From UBA11865 sp963749825 (GTDB taxonomy: Bacteria > Chloroflexota > Anaerolineae > Promineifilales > Promineifilaceae): 64,000 nt of DNA. The stretch covers positions 682,001 through 746,000 of the forward strand of contig CAVVOI010000012.1 in assembly GCA_963749825.1 (NCBI GenBank), in the 5' to 3' direction. Every line of letters begins with the position of its first letter. Position 1 is the first letter of the stretch. Shown piece by piece: positions 45,390 through 55,541 of the stretch. The notes under the pieces were generated by a model that was not told the origin of the DNA, did no database searches, and saw only the letters and a list, made by a program, of their open reading frames with translations. The translations under genes were made by a program, and so were the position numbers.

Positions 45390-45831
45390 ATGAGCAATAT
45401 AAAGATGCAACTAATCTCCAAGATCGAATCGATCTTCACCAGCGATTTAGCACAAATAAACGGGGCCTGGTTAACCTGGATCTTCAATCAATACCAAATT
45501 AGTCCAGGCAGCCGGATCTTGGAGCTCGGCTGTGGGCCCGGCCGCTTGTGGCTGGTTAATAGCCAGCGTTTGCGTGAAGACTGGCATATCATGCTTTCGG
45601 ATTTTTCACCGGGCATGGTGGAGGAAGCCCAAAAAAATCTGGGCGAGTTAAAGGGGCCGATCCGTTTCGAGGTCAACGATGTAGATGCGGCCGTCGCCTA
45701 CGACTTATCGACGACTTCAGATAAGTTGGAAGAATGCAAATTGGAAGTCAGAGCAGCGATCCGGCAGGAAATTGAGACCAATGGCTATTGGCACATTTTA
45801 AAAAGAATCGGGTTTATTCATCGCTTGTTGA
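45390..45831 (+). pseudogene. SAM-dependent methyltransferase with an internal deletion
   Basis: The N-terminal half is a normal class I methyltransferase up to motif I and beyond (RILELGCGPGRLW near residues 43-55, LSDFSPGMVEEAQKNLGELKGPIRFEV). The chain then jumps in frame to AVAYDLSTTSDKLEECKLEVRAAIRQEIETNGYWHI, which is the C-terminal part of these enzymes, so about 100 residues, including the motif after the acidic loop, are missing. A further one-base slip in an A5 run near 45800 hides the natural end KESGLFIAC at TGA 45829. It should be inactive unless another copy exists. Confidence 0.7.
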
Positions 45832-45903
45832 ATACTTGGATCATCCCAAAATGATCATTCTGAGCACCCGTTAAATTGGCCTTCAGGGTCATCAAAAATA
45901 ATT

Positions 45904-46965
45904 ATGTCAACTCTTAAGCAGGTAGAGGAGCAGCTAAGACGCTATCCCCACCTGGAATTTGGCGACCTGCCTACCCCGCTGGAGCCATTAGAGATGCTAA
46001 GCCAACAATTGAAAGGACCGCAGCTATGGGTGAAGCGGGATGATGAATACGGGCCGGGTATGGGGGGCAATAAGGGTCGAAAGCTGGCCTATTTGATGGC
46101 CAAAGCCCTGGCCGAAGGAAAGAACAAAATTGTGACCTTTGGTGGTTTGCAGTCTAATCACGCCCGGATGACGGCCGCGGCTTGCGCATCCCTCGGTCTG
46201 GAAGCCCATCTCTTCTTCTTCCAAAAAAGACCTGACCGCTTGGATGGAAATTTATTGCTTGACCGACTTTTTGGGGCCAGGATGCATTTCCTGCCCTTCG
46301 GCGGAGGCAGCAGTGGCTCAATGTCGATAGAGATGACCAACCGGCTGGTAAAGCTGGTCGCAAATGCCTGGACCGGGTTTGGAACATATTTCATCCCAGT
46401 TGGCGGTCACAATGTCACCGGTGCATTAGGTTACCTCCAGGCAGCATTGGAAATTCAGAAACAAGTGAACGATTTGGGTTTGGATGCCGAGCGGGTAACG
46501 GTTGTCACGGCCTGCGGGACCGGAGGTACTTTAGCCGGGTTGATGGCCGGATTCGCCCTTATTGAATCGCCGGTGAAGGTCTTGGGTATCGATATTGGCA
46601 AATTGTGGAAGGGATTCCCAGCCAGTATCGCCAGGCTGGCAACAAAATTATGTCAAGTGTTTGAGGGTCAGATTCAGTTTAGACCGGACCAGGTGCCCTT
46701 GAAGGAAGGAACCTATGCCGGAGATGGGTACGCTCGATATGACCCAGGGACAGGTCGAGCGATTCGTTTATTAGCTCGAAGCGAGGGGATCATCCTTGAT
46801 CCGGTGTATACAGGCAAAGCTTTTGCGGGATTATTGGATTTGATAGACAAGAGGCAATTCGGCTTGGACGATGTCGTCATTTTCTTACATTCTGGGGGTG
46901 CGCCAGGATTGTGGGCCTTCACTGAAGCATTAGCGAATGACGTTCCAGATATGGGTCAGTTGTAG
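45904..46965 (+). CDS. D-cysteine desulfhydrase / ACC deaminase family PLP enzyme
   Basis: Fold-type II PLP enzyme related to D-cysteine desulfhydrase and 1-aminocyclopropane-1-carboxylate deaminase. WVKRDDEYGPGMGGNKGRKL places the Schiff-base Lys at residue 57 (others have GGNKLRK); FGGLQSNHARMTAAAC near 79-94 is the substrate-stacking loop, and CGTGGTLAGL is the phosphate-binding loop. The C-terminus HSGGAPGLWA matches the family. DcyD is the best guess, but D-alanine or other D-amino acids are possible. The ATG has no strong ribosome binding site. Confidence 0.85.
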   Translation: MSTLKQVEEQLRRYPHLEFGDLPTPLEPLEMLSQQLKGPQLWVKRDDEYGPGMGGNKGRKLAYLMAKALAEGKNKIVTFGGLQSNHARMTAAACASLGLEAHLFFFQKRPDRLDGNLLLDRLFGARMHFLPFGGGSSGSMSIEMTNRLVKLVANAWTGFGTYFIPVGGHNVTGALGYLQAALEIQKQVNDLGLDAERVTVVTACGTGGTLAGLMAGFALIESPVKVLGIDIGKLWKGFPASIARLATKLCQVFEGQIQFRPDQVPLKEGTYAGDGYARYDPGTGRAIRLLARSEGIILDPVYTGKAFAGLLDLIDKRQFGLDDVVIFLHSGGAPGLWAFTEALANDVPDMGQL

Positions 46966-46990
46966 AGTGGCAGAACCGAATCTATGACCC

Positions 46991-47860
46991 TTACTGCCCA
47001 TCTGTACTGACATGGTCTCGCCAAGAATAGCGGGGCTCAAAGCCAAGCATCTGGCGGGCCTTGTTAATACTTATGAGAGTCTCAAACTCTCCAGTACCTT
47101 CCCTAATCGGCACATCAGGATAGACGGCCGCCATTAGTTCGACGTTCGGCCGATCCATGATCGTGTCGGCGGCGGCGATGTTGAATTCTTCGGCCGAGGA
47201 AATGTCCGATTCAAGAGCCAGACGGGCGCTTTCAGCCACATCGCGAGCGTCAACGTAACCCCAGAAGTTTAACTTTCTGGAACCAGGATCTGACCAGTAA
47301 CTTGGGACCGCTTCGTAATTGTGCGGATGCGCGGTGCCGGTATAAAGGATGTTGGAGAAGCGTAAGGCGATAATCGATATACCATACAATCGATTCATTT
47401 GTCGGGCCAACTCTTCGCAGACGACTTTTGACAAGGCGTAGCTATTTTGGGGCATCAACCGGTGATTTTCGTCGATAGGGACATAATCTGGCTGCACCTT
47501 TTCGAAAGGAAAGCCCAGAACGGTTTCGCTAGAGGCCCATACGACGCGTTTCATACCCAGGGCCACGGCCACGTTAAAGACATTATAGGTACCAATTGTA
47601 TTGTTCTTGAAGCGGGCCGCACCGGTCACCAAGTCCCAATCAGGGCGAGGATCTGCGCCAAAATGAACCACAGCATCGCAGCCATGCAAGGCGGAAAATG
47701 TCTGACCATAATCTGTTAGATCCACTCGAATAAAGGGACATAATTCTTCAGCCGGTGAGACGATATCCAGATTACGAACCGCATAATCATTTTCTAGCAA
47801 ATGCTTGATAGCGTAGCGCCCTGCACCGCCACTTCCACCTGTGACCGCGATATTCTTCAT
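46991..47860 (-). CDS. NAD-dependent epimerase/dehydratase (extended SDR)
   Basis: Short-chain dehydrogenase, extended type. IAVTGGSGGAGRYAIKHLL (residues 4-22) is the NAD site, DLTDY and HFGADPRPDWD follow, ASSETVLG is the Ser region and YALSK (Tyr and Lys near 141-145) is catalytic. The loop RLMPQNS just before the Tyr and the FEPRYSWRDH end suggest a sugar-nucleotide or uronate-type enzyme such as uronate dehydrogenase; the length (289) fits. Adjacent genes are a decayed beta-glucosidase-type GH3 gene and a desulfhydrase, so no pathway link can be stated. Confidence 0.82.
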   Translation of the reverse strand: MKNIAVTGGSGGAGRYAIKHLLENDYAVRNLDIVSPAEELCPFIRVDLTDYGQTFSALHGCDAVVHFGADPRPDWDLVTGAARFKNNTIGTYNVFNVAVALGMKRVVWASSETVLGFPFEKVQPDYVPIDENHRLMPQNSYALSKVVCEELARQMNRLYGISIIALRFSNILYTGTAHPHNYEAVPSYWSDPGSRKLNFWGYVDARDVAESARLALESDISSAEEFNIAAADTIMDRPNVELMAAVYPDVPIREGTGEFETLISINKARQMLGFEPRYSWRDHVSTDGQ

Positions 47861-47916
47861 GGAGAGTATCTATCTCCTGTCAACAATATTATCTATCGAT
47901 GAATAGAAAATCGGCC

Positions 47917-50021
47917 TTAGTCCTCTTGGCTGGCTTTACTGAAGAAGACGCGATTCGCACTCATGTCGGCCGCCTGGCCAACGACTTCGATGGTTTCGCT
48001 GAGGGGAAGGTGATCGGAGGAGTTGCCAACCAACAGCTCGACCGATCCCGGCCGGACGATATAACTCGCGCCATCTTCATGGTAACCAAATTGACTGCTA
48101 TGCAGGGTGAAGGTCACCGCCTTTCGTTCACCCGGTTCCAAATGAAGGCGGCTGAAACCCGCTAATTTCTTCACGGGGCGGGAGACAAAGGGATCTTGCT
48201 GGCGGATGTATAGCTGAACGGTTTCATCACCCGCATATTGGCCGGTATTGGTCACCTCCAGCGAAACATTAACTTCGCCGCCAACTTCTATATGCGGCCG
48301 GTCAATTCGCAACTCATCAAAGCGGAAGTTTGTGTAGCTCAGACCGTAACCAAACGGATACAACAGTTCGCCGGAGAAATAACGATACGTATGCCCTTCC
48401 AACTCATAATCGTCGAATGGTGGCAAATCGGCAACCGATTTGTAGAAGCTGACTGGCAGCTTGCCGCTCGGGTTGTAATCGCCGAACAAGACGTCGGCGA
48501 TGGCTTCTCCGCCCGCTTGACCGGGATACCAGGCTTCCACGATGGCCGGTATATGTTCTGCCGCCCAATTGATCGCCACTGCGCTGCCGTTCATTAGCAG
48601 TAGAACCGTTGGTTTTCCTAAGGCATAAATTTTCTTTAGCAGCTTTTCTTGGGGGTCTGGTAAACGGATGTCCGTCCGGTCGCCACCGGCAAACCCTTCA
48701 ACCTGAACCGGCATCTCTTCTCCCTCCAGACGGGGGGAAAGGCCCAAAGCCATGACGATCACATCCGCTTTCTTGGCTGTTTCCAGGGCATTGGATTCAT
48801 AGTCAGTACCGGGTAGAGACCACAGGAGTTGGATCTGGGGATCCAGGCCCCGGTTAAGGTAATCCATCCGGATCTGATACAATCGGCCGGCTTCCAACTC
48901 GATTTCCTGGCTTACAAAGATCGGATGATGAATCACACTGTTCTCGGCAAGGATAGCTCCATCTAAATACAGACGGTAATCGCTATAACCGTTGACGCCA
49001 AGCTGATAAGTGCCACTGATCGGGGGAACTAGATAGCCTTCCCATCTTGCGCTGAAAACATCTCCCCATTGACCAGTCAGTGGATTGGTGTCTTTCCAGG
49101 TGAAATTGATTTCGGGATCAACCCGGCTCATGGCCGGCTCTCCATCAGGAGATTGGCCTAGATAATACTCCCCTTTCAAACCATTCTCGTATGTTGCAGA
49201 GTCGGCGGCGCGCAGATAGGTTGAGGTTATCACCTGCATGGGGGGACTCCAGCCGCGATCTCGCAACCTTGAGCGTAATACACCCGTGTATTAGAGGACG
49301 CTTTTCTGCGGATTCCCTCCAATGCGGTGACGGCCGTCCTCGGGGTTCCGTTGTAGTTGCCAAGCAGAACCGCGAGATCATCGGCACTGGGTCCAATCAC
49401 GGCGATCGAGCCGATGTCTTTCTTCAAAGGAAGCAACTCTCCCTCGTTCTTGAGCAGCACGATAGATTGTCTTGCTGCCTGCAAGGCCAGCGCCTGATGG
49501 TCAGGGCTGTCGATGACCTCATAGGGGATCTGGGCGAAGGGAACCTCTTCGGGCGGATCAAACATGCCCAGACGAAAGCGGGCAATGAAGAGCCGTTCGA
49601 CTGCGCGATCGATGGTTTCCTCAGAAATCAGACCTAACTCTACTGCCTCGGTCAGCGCCAAATACACGGTGCCACAATTCAGCTCGCAACCATTTTCTAC
49701 GGCTAAGACGGCCGCTTCGGCCGCGGTCTTGACCACCTTGTGATTTTCATAGATGTCACGAATAGCCTCGCAGTCAGAGACCACGTAACCGTCAAAACCC
49801 CATTCCTGGCGTAATATCTTTTCCAATAATGTCGGACTGGCACAGCAGGGCTCACCATTGACCCGATTATACGCGCCCATGAAGGAAGCGGGTTGAGCCT
49901 CCTTTACGGTGGCCTCAAAGGCGAATAAATAGAACTCACGCATAGCGCGTTCGTCGATTCTGGCATCGAAGTGGTGACGAGTGGATTCCGGACCGCTATG
50001 CACGGCATAATGTTTGGGTGT
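47917..50021 (-). pseudogene. GH3 beta-glucosidase/xylosidase remnant (5' truncated, frameshifted)
   Basis: The first recognisable residues are PKHYAVHSGPESTRHHFDARI, which belong to the middle of the GH3 catalytic domain; the first roughly 150 residues are absent. The nucleophile Asp in VVSDC is kept. The frame breaks at a C6 run near 49241 (GVPP, then MQVITSTYLRA), after which a PA14-like insert (SARWEGYLVPPISGTYQLGVNGYSDY), the GH3 C-terminal domain (ALGLSPRLEGE, VEAWYPGQAGGEAIADVLFGD) and a fibronectin-III-like tail (VTNTGQYAGDETVQLYI) follow. It abuts the 3' end of the decayed MFS gene, as expected after a deletion. A one-base error may be part of the problem, but not all. Confidence 0.75.
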
Positions 50022-50046
50022 CAACAACCTTTTTGGGGTCGTTTTG

Positions 50047-51269
50047 CTACTCCATATGTACCTTGGCAACTGTCCGATATTCTCGGGTAATTATTGATAT
50101 TACCAAAGCGCCCACGGCCATGGCGGCGCCGATGCCGGCCTGGGCAAGCACGGGCCCGAACGTCGATATAAGCCAGCCTCCTAACAGGGCCGTGCCGACA
50201 CCAACCAGGGTAACTGTAGCCTCGGCCAAACTAAAAATGCGGCCCCTAGATTCATCTGGCGTAGCCTCTGCCCATAGGGTCTGGTCCATCAACCAATGAG
50301 CCCCCCAACCCAGTCCACTGGCAGCCCAGATGACTAACAACTGGAACATACCCGGCCTTAAAAGAATAAGCGTGTAAGCGAGTCCGGCAACCACAACGCC
50401 GCCGACCAGCAAGCGCGATCGGGGTAGTCGTCGTGATAGCTGGCCAAGGACGAAGACCGTCAGGGCAATGCTCAAAGACATCGTGGCATGCAACAAACCA
50501 AATTCTTGGCCGCCTAGCTCCAACACATCTGTTATATAGACCACGATGGCGACGTCAGGAGTCGTCCATCCCAAAGAGAGTATAAAATTTAGGAGCAGGA
50601 GGAACCTAAAGGCTTCGGATGAGGCCAGGGTTTTAGCCGCCGCACGGAATTGGAACCAAATTGATCGTATCTTTAACCGCTGTCCCGATGCTATCTCTGG
50701 GCTAGGAATGGATGTCGCAAGAGATAATACGGCCGCCGCCAGCATGCAGCCCGCTATGATGAAGAAAACTGTTTGGGTTTCGAGTACGCCAACCAGCCAT
50801 CCTCCCAATATAGGACTGATGACATTGGCGATGTTTAGAGCGGCGATAACCAGGGAAGAACCGCGCATGAAAAGCTCAATGCCTGTCACGGAAGGCCGCG
50901 GCGAGTGATCTGGGACACCGGCACTGATAAGCTGCTTAGGAATATCAGGAGGTATATCTGCCCCAAGGAATTTGTAAAAGGCAAGAGGGCCACCAGGCTT
51001 GCCTGAAAAATGTAGCCGCCGACGAGCAGAAATTTGCGATTGAGTTGGTCGGCAAAAATACTGGCTACGGGACCAACAATGACCCAGGGAAGCAGTTCCA
51101 GAGCAACCGCCAGGGACACATCCCGGGCCGATCCCGTCAGCTTGTAAACAGACAGGGCAAGGGTTACATATAGGATTGCCTATCCTAAGCTGGCCAACCC
51201 TTGCCCAAACCAAAGAACCAGGAAGTTGCGATTGGCAAGAACGCGCCGATAAGGATTTTCAGGAAACAA
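50047..51269 (-). pseudogene. MFS transporter with a stop and a frameshift
   Basis: Major facilitator of the enterobactin-exporter/macrolide-efflux type. From a TTG at 51269 with AGGA six bases upstream the frame reads NPYRRVLANRNFLVLWFGQGLASLG, stops at TAG (about 51181), continues AILYVTLALSVYKLTGSARDVSLAVALELLPWVIVGP, then shifts by one base near 50900 between RRGLP and VTGIELFMRGSS. The remaining helices run to 50047. Twelve membrane helices are thus spread over two frames. The TAG is not in a homopolymer, so true decay is more likely here than at other split genes. Confidence 0.65.
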
Positions 51270-51323
51270 TGTCGTTCCTAATATATGTTTCGATTTTGCT
51301 CATTAAGAAAACTGAGCCATATT

Positions 51324-53808
51324 TTAAGAACGAACTCTCAAGCCCTTCGGGTCATACATCGGCCGTAGTGAAGCCTTTGCCGGATAGCGCTTACCAATCA
51401 CCTCAATCTCGTAGCGACCACTCTTGATAAAATCGGCCGTTACCCCTTCCTCGTTATTAACATATCCTAGACCCACTGCGCCCCCGAGCGTATGGCCATA
51501 TCCGCCTCCCCCAATATGGCCGACCCTTTTGCCATCCCGGTAGATAGGTTCGCTGCCATACAGTAGCGGTTCCGGATCTTCTAGCAAAAATTGTACGAAC
51601 CGGTGCTTAAGTAACCCCTCTTTCTTTTGCCTTAAAAGCGCTTCTTTGCCGATGAAACCTCCCGGTTTGTTAAAATCAACCGCAAAGCTCAGACCTGCTT
51701 CCAATGGTGTATCCGTATTGTCGATGTCATGGCCATAGTCACGATATGCTTTTTCTATACGAAGGGTGTTCAGCACCTGCAAACCTGCGTGTTTCAGGTT
51801 CACATCTTTACCCGCTTCCACGAGCATATCAAAAACGTGCAGAGTAAACTCCGTTGGCACATAGAGTTCCCAGCCTAATTCGCCCACATAGGTAACGCGC
51901 AAGGCCTTAACCAACGCATAACCCATATCGATCTCTTGCATTGTGAGGTAGGGAAAGGCGCCATTAGACATATCTGCCGTTGTCAGGCCGCTTATGAGCT
52001 GGCGAGATTTCGGCCCTTGGACATTGATGATATTGTAGGCAGAGGTCACGTCGGTGACGAAGACATGAGCCTCGGATGGGATGTGTTGCTTTCAGCCATG
52101 ATTCGACGTGAACCTGTATCGCGTCCACCAAAACCAGAAGATAAACATCTTCCGCGAGGCGGGTAACCGTCAGATCAGCTTCGATCGTGCCCCGTTCATT
52201 CAGCCATTGGGTGTAAACGATAGTTCCAACCGGTACGGCTACATTATTGGCACATATCCGGTTCAGGACCTTCTCAGCATCACGACCCTGGACGAGTAAT
52301 TTTGACATGTGGGTCAAGTCCATCAGAATGACGTCCTCGCGAGCTGCCCGATGCTCGGCCGCGACATACTCAAACCAATTCTGCCGGCCCCATGAATATT
52401 CAACTTTAGGTTCAACACCGGCCGGCGCAAACCAATCAGGATACTCCCAACCTACGGATACACCGTAGTAGGCTCCGGCCTCAGCCAGGCGATCGTACAT
52501 GGCTGATTTACGTGCATTTCGGGCAGTCTCCGGCTGGAGATTGGGCCAGCTTATATATTGCCAACCCAACAATTCCACCGTCCTGTCGTGCAAGTAGGCC
52601 GGGTTATTCTGAAAGGGCATCATTCGGTTGATGTTGATCCCGCTAACATCGACCGGCGGATAACCGTCTACGATCCACTGGGCCATGATTCGACCGGCGC
52701 CACCCCCTAACAAAATGCCCAGCGAGTTAAAACCGGCCGCCACGAAGAAATTCTTCAGCTCTGGCGCCTCGCCCATCAAAGGGCCCATATCAGGCGTGAA
52801 ACTTTCCGGACCGCAGAAGAACTTATGAACCCCAGCCTCTCGGGCTATCGGGATGCGTTTCATCGCCTTTTCGAGGTGAGGCATCATGCGGTCCCAATCC
52901 GGTGAAATCTCGCCGAAACTGAAACCTTCCGGAATGCCTCCCGATTTAGCCATTCCCCAGGGAGCGGCCACCGGCTCAAACAGACCCAGCAAGAGGCCGC
53001 CCATTTCGTCGAGGTAGTATCCGAAAATATCGGGATCCTCGACAACTGGAAGATCCCGACCCATTCCTTCTAGAGTCTCCGTGATTAGGTAGTAATGCTC
53101 GGCCGCATGCAGCGGCACTTTAACGTTGGCCATCAGACCCAGTTCTCGCCCCCACATGCCGCCGCAGTTAACCACATACTCAGCTTCGATTACGCCCTTA
53201 TCGGTGACCACTCCGGTTATACGACCGTTCTTTTGTCTGATTCCGGTAACCTTGGTCTCTTCCAGAATACGCGCTCCGCCCATCCTGGCACCAATCGCCA
53301 GCGACATGGTTGTGTCGACCGGATTGGTGCGACCATCGTCGGCCGTGTAGAAACCGGTGAGAATATCGTCGGTATCGAACAGAGGCCACATCTCCTTAAC
53401 CTCTGCGGGAGAGATTTCTTCCGTTAAGACGCCATAGGCACGCGAGAAATCAACCCGCCGTCGTAGATTACTCTGTCGCTCCGGATTGCTGGCGATTTGC
53501 AGATAGCCAACAGCCTTGAAGCCTGTGTCCTGCCCGGTTTCCTCCTCTAGCCTTTCATAGAGGTCGCGAGTGTATTTGGCCATGTTGATATAGGTTTCGC
53601 TCGAAAAACCGCTGACAACGATTCCGGCCGCATGCCAGGTAGTTCCGGCCGTCAACTGTGCCCGTTCCAGCAATACGACGTCGCGCCAGCCTAGCTTTGT
53701 CAGATGATAAGCGACACTACACCCGATCACTCCCCCTCCGACAATCACAACCTGTGCTCGTGACGGCAGTGTACTATTGGCGTTTTCTGTCTTCTGGCCT
53801 GTGGTCAT
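51324..53808 (-). CDS. Dimethylglycine/sarcosine dehydrogenase-like flavoprotein with GcvT domain (frameshifted)
   Basis: Expected to oxidatively demethylate dimethylglycine or sarcosine and hand the C1 unit to tetrahydrofolate. From ATG 53808 (GGAGAG six bases upstream): FAD motif VVIVGGGVIGCSVAYHL, GTTWHAAG with His59 in the place of the covalent-FAD histidine, a DAO substrate domain, an FAO_M region and a GcvT-type C-terminus. The frame breaks at HVESWLK; an extra A in AAA near 52091 explains it, after which QHIPSEAHVFVTDVTSAYN continues to 51324 (GcvT folate-binding region, YVGELGWELYVPTEF, VLNTLRIEKAYRDYG). Reconstructed length is about 828 residues, normal for the family. Its ATG nearly overlaps the stop of the amidohydrolase gene. 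Confidence 0.8.
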
Positions 53809-53809
53809 A

Positions 53810-55462
53810 TTACTCTCCGTATGTAGTGAATTCTGAATCTCCAAAAGTCATCTCGCCATCAACTAAAGTTAGTAGAACTTTAGTATTGGCGATCTCAGCA
53901 ATGGGAATGTCGAACAGATTTTGATCCAAAACGACAATATCGGCTTGTTTACCAACTTCCAGCGATCCGATTTCCTTTTCAAGGAAGTTGGCATAAGCAC
54001 CATTGATGGTAAATGAAGCGATCATATCCTCAAGAGTCACCCTTTCTTCCGGCCACAAAATTTCCTCTGGAACCAAGCCAAGCTCTGAACGAGTCATCCC
54101 TAATTGGATTGCTATCACTGGATCGAAGGGGATGGTTACCGGAAAATCGCTAGAGGAGGCCATGATGACCCCGGCATCAATAAAGCTCCGCATGGGATAT
54201 TGAGAGTCGGCTCTTTCTTTTCCAAGATAAGGAAGCGCCAATTCCCAATAATAATCACGAACAGAAAACCAGAATGGCTGGGGCAGGCCGATTACCGCCA
54301 GTTGTTTAAAACGTTGGATATCCTCTGGCGCTACAAGTTGTAGATGGGTGATCGAGTGACGCGAATCACGTTCTCCATTAATTCTTTGGGCGTATTCAAG
54401 GGCATCTAAGGTGATTCGAGCCGCTGCATCTCCGATTACATGAACATGTATCTGAACATTTTTTTCGTCGAGGGTAGCCAAGAGCTCATTCAAGACATCA
54501 GGCGGCCAAAGCGGTTCTCCGCGAAAGTCAGGCTTATGCGTGTAAGGTTCAAAAAGATATGCCGTACCCCCTTCGATAACCCCATCAACGAATATTTTGG
54601 CAGCATGGGTCTGAAAATAAGGGTGCCGATTTCTTGAGCGTTCCCTGAGCACACGTTTTATCTGCGGCCCGGTTTCTTGATCCGGTTTCATCCATATGGC
54701 GCCACGGAAACGCATTTTGAGTTTATCTTCCGCCTCAAGCTCTTTGAACGCGGCAATACTTTGAGCCTCCAGCATGGCATCGTGGGAAAGGGTGATACCG
54801 GCCCGGGCTGCCATTTCCTGATAGGCCAGTAGTGTGGTTTTGCGCTCTGCCATTGAGTAATCTGGGATCACCTTATCTATTAAGAACATGGCGGTCTCTC
54901 TGAGAGTCCCGTTCGGCTCGCCGCTTTCTGGATCCCGTTCAATGAGGCCACCTTCCGGATCAGGCGTATCTTTGGTTATACCCGCCCTTTCCAGGGTTGC
55001 TGAATTCACCCATACCGAATGACCATCAGAGGATTGCAGCGAGAATAGTCGGTCGGGAGAGATGGTATCCAAAATATCTTTGGTTGGACCCCGGTCGGGG
55101 AAGATTTCATTGCGCCAGCCACTGCCCCGAAGCACTTCTGCATCGGCGTGGCTGTGGGCATATTCGGCTATTTCACGTTGATATTTTTCAAGGGAGTCAC
55201 AAAAATAAAGATTGATATTCCCTATGAAATCCATCGCGTAAGAGGGGTGGGCATGGGCATCTACGAAGCCGGGCAAGACCATTTTCCCGCCCAGGTCGAT
55301 GACAACTGTATCTGCGCCGATAGTCGCTTCAACGCCAATGTCTGAGCCGACGTAGACAATTTTTCCGTCGTTTATGGCGATGGCTTGGGCCCAACTGCGA
55401 TGCGCGTCGACGGTATACACAGAGCCATTTTTCAGGACTAGATTCGCTTTCGATTCTTTCAT
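53810..55462 (-). CDS. YtcJ-like amidohydrolase
   Basis: Metal-dependent amidohydrolase of the YtcJ/AepA group (amidohydrolase 3). Seen motifs: VLPGFVDAHAHPSY (the H-x-H ligands, near residues 65-75), the Lys-bearing KIFVDGVIEGGTAYLFEPY near 300, HVHVIGDAAARI (another His ligand), SITHLQLVAPEDI, and ASSSDFPV with the catalytic-type Asp. Length (550) is usual. Family members act on N-substituted amides, but the substrate is unknown. GGGAAG lies five bases before ATG 55462. It ends one base before the dehydrogenase start, so the two are coupled. Confidence 0.88.
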   Translation of the reverse strand: MKESKANLVLKNGSVYTVDAHRSWAQAIAINDGKIVYVGSDIGVEATIGADTVVIDLGGKMVLPGFVDAHAHPSYAMDFIGNINLYFCDSLEKYQREIAEYAHSHADAEVLRGSGWRNEIFPDRGPTKDILDTISPDRLFSLQSSDGHSVWVNSATLERAGITKDTPDPEGGLIERDPESGEPNGTLRETAMFLIDKVIPDYSMAERKTTLLAYQEMAARAGITLSHDAMLEAQSIAAFKELEAEDKLKMRFRGAIWMKPDQETGPQIKRVLRERSRNRHPYFQTHAAKIFVDGVIEGGTAYLFEPYTHKPDFRGEPLWPPDVLNELLATLDEKNVQIHVHVIGDAAARITLDALEYAQRINGERDSRHSITHLQLVAPEDIQRFKQLAVIGLPQPFWFSVRDYYWELALPYLGKERADSQYPMRSFIDAGVIMASSSDFPVTIPFDPVIAIQLGMTRSELGLVPEEILWPEERVTLEDMIASFTINGAYANFLEKEIGSLEVGKQADIVVLDQNLFDIPIAEIANTKVLLTLVDGEMTFGDSEFTTYGE

Positions 55463-55541
55463 AAATCTTCCCGCGAACTAATGATGGGATCAGGGGACCT
55501 ACGCGATTGATAGGTAGTCCTCTTGTGCCTGATTCTCCAAC

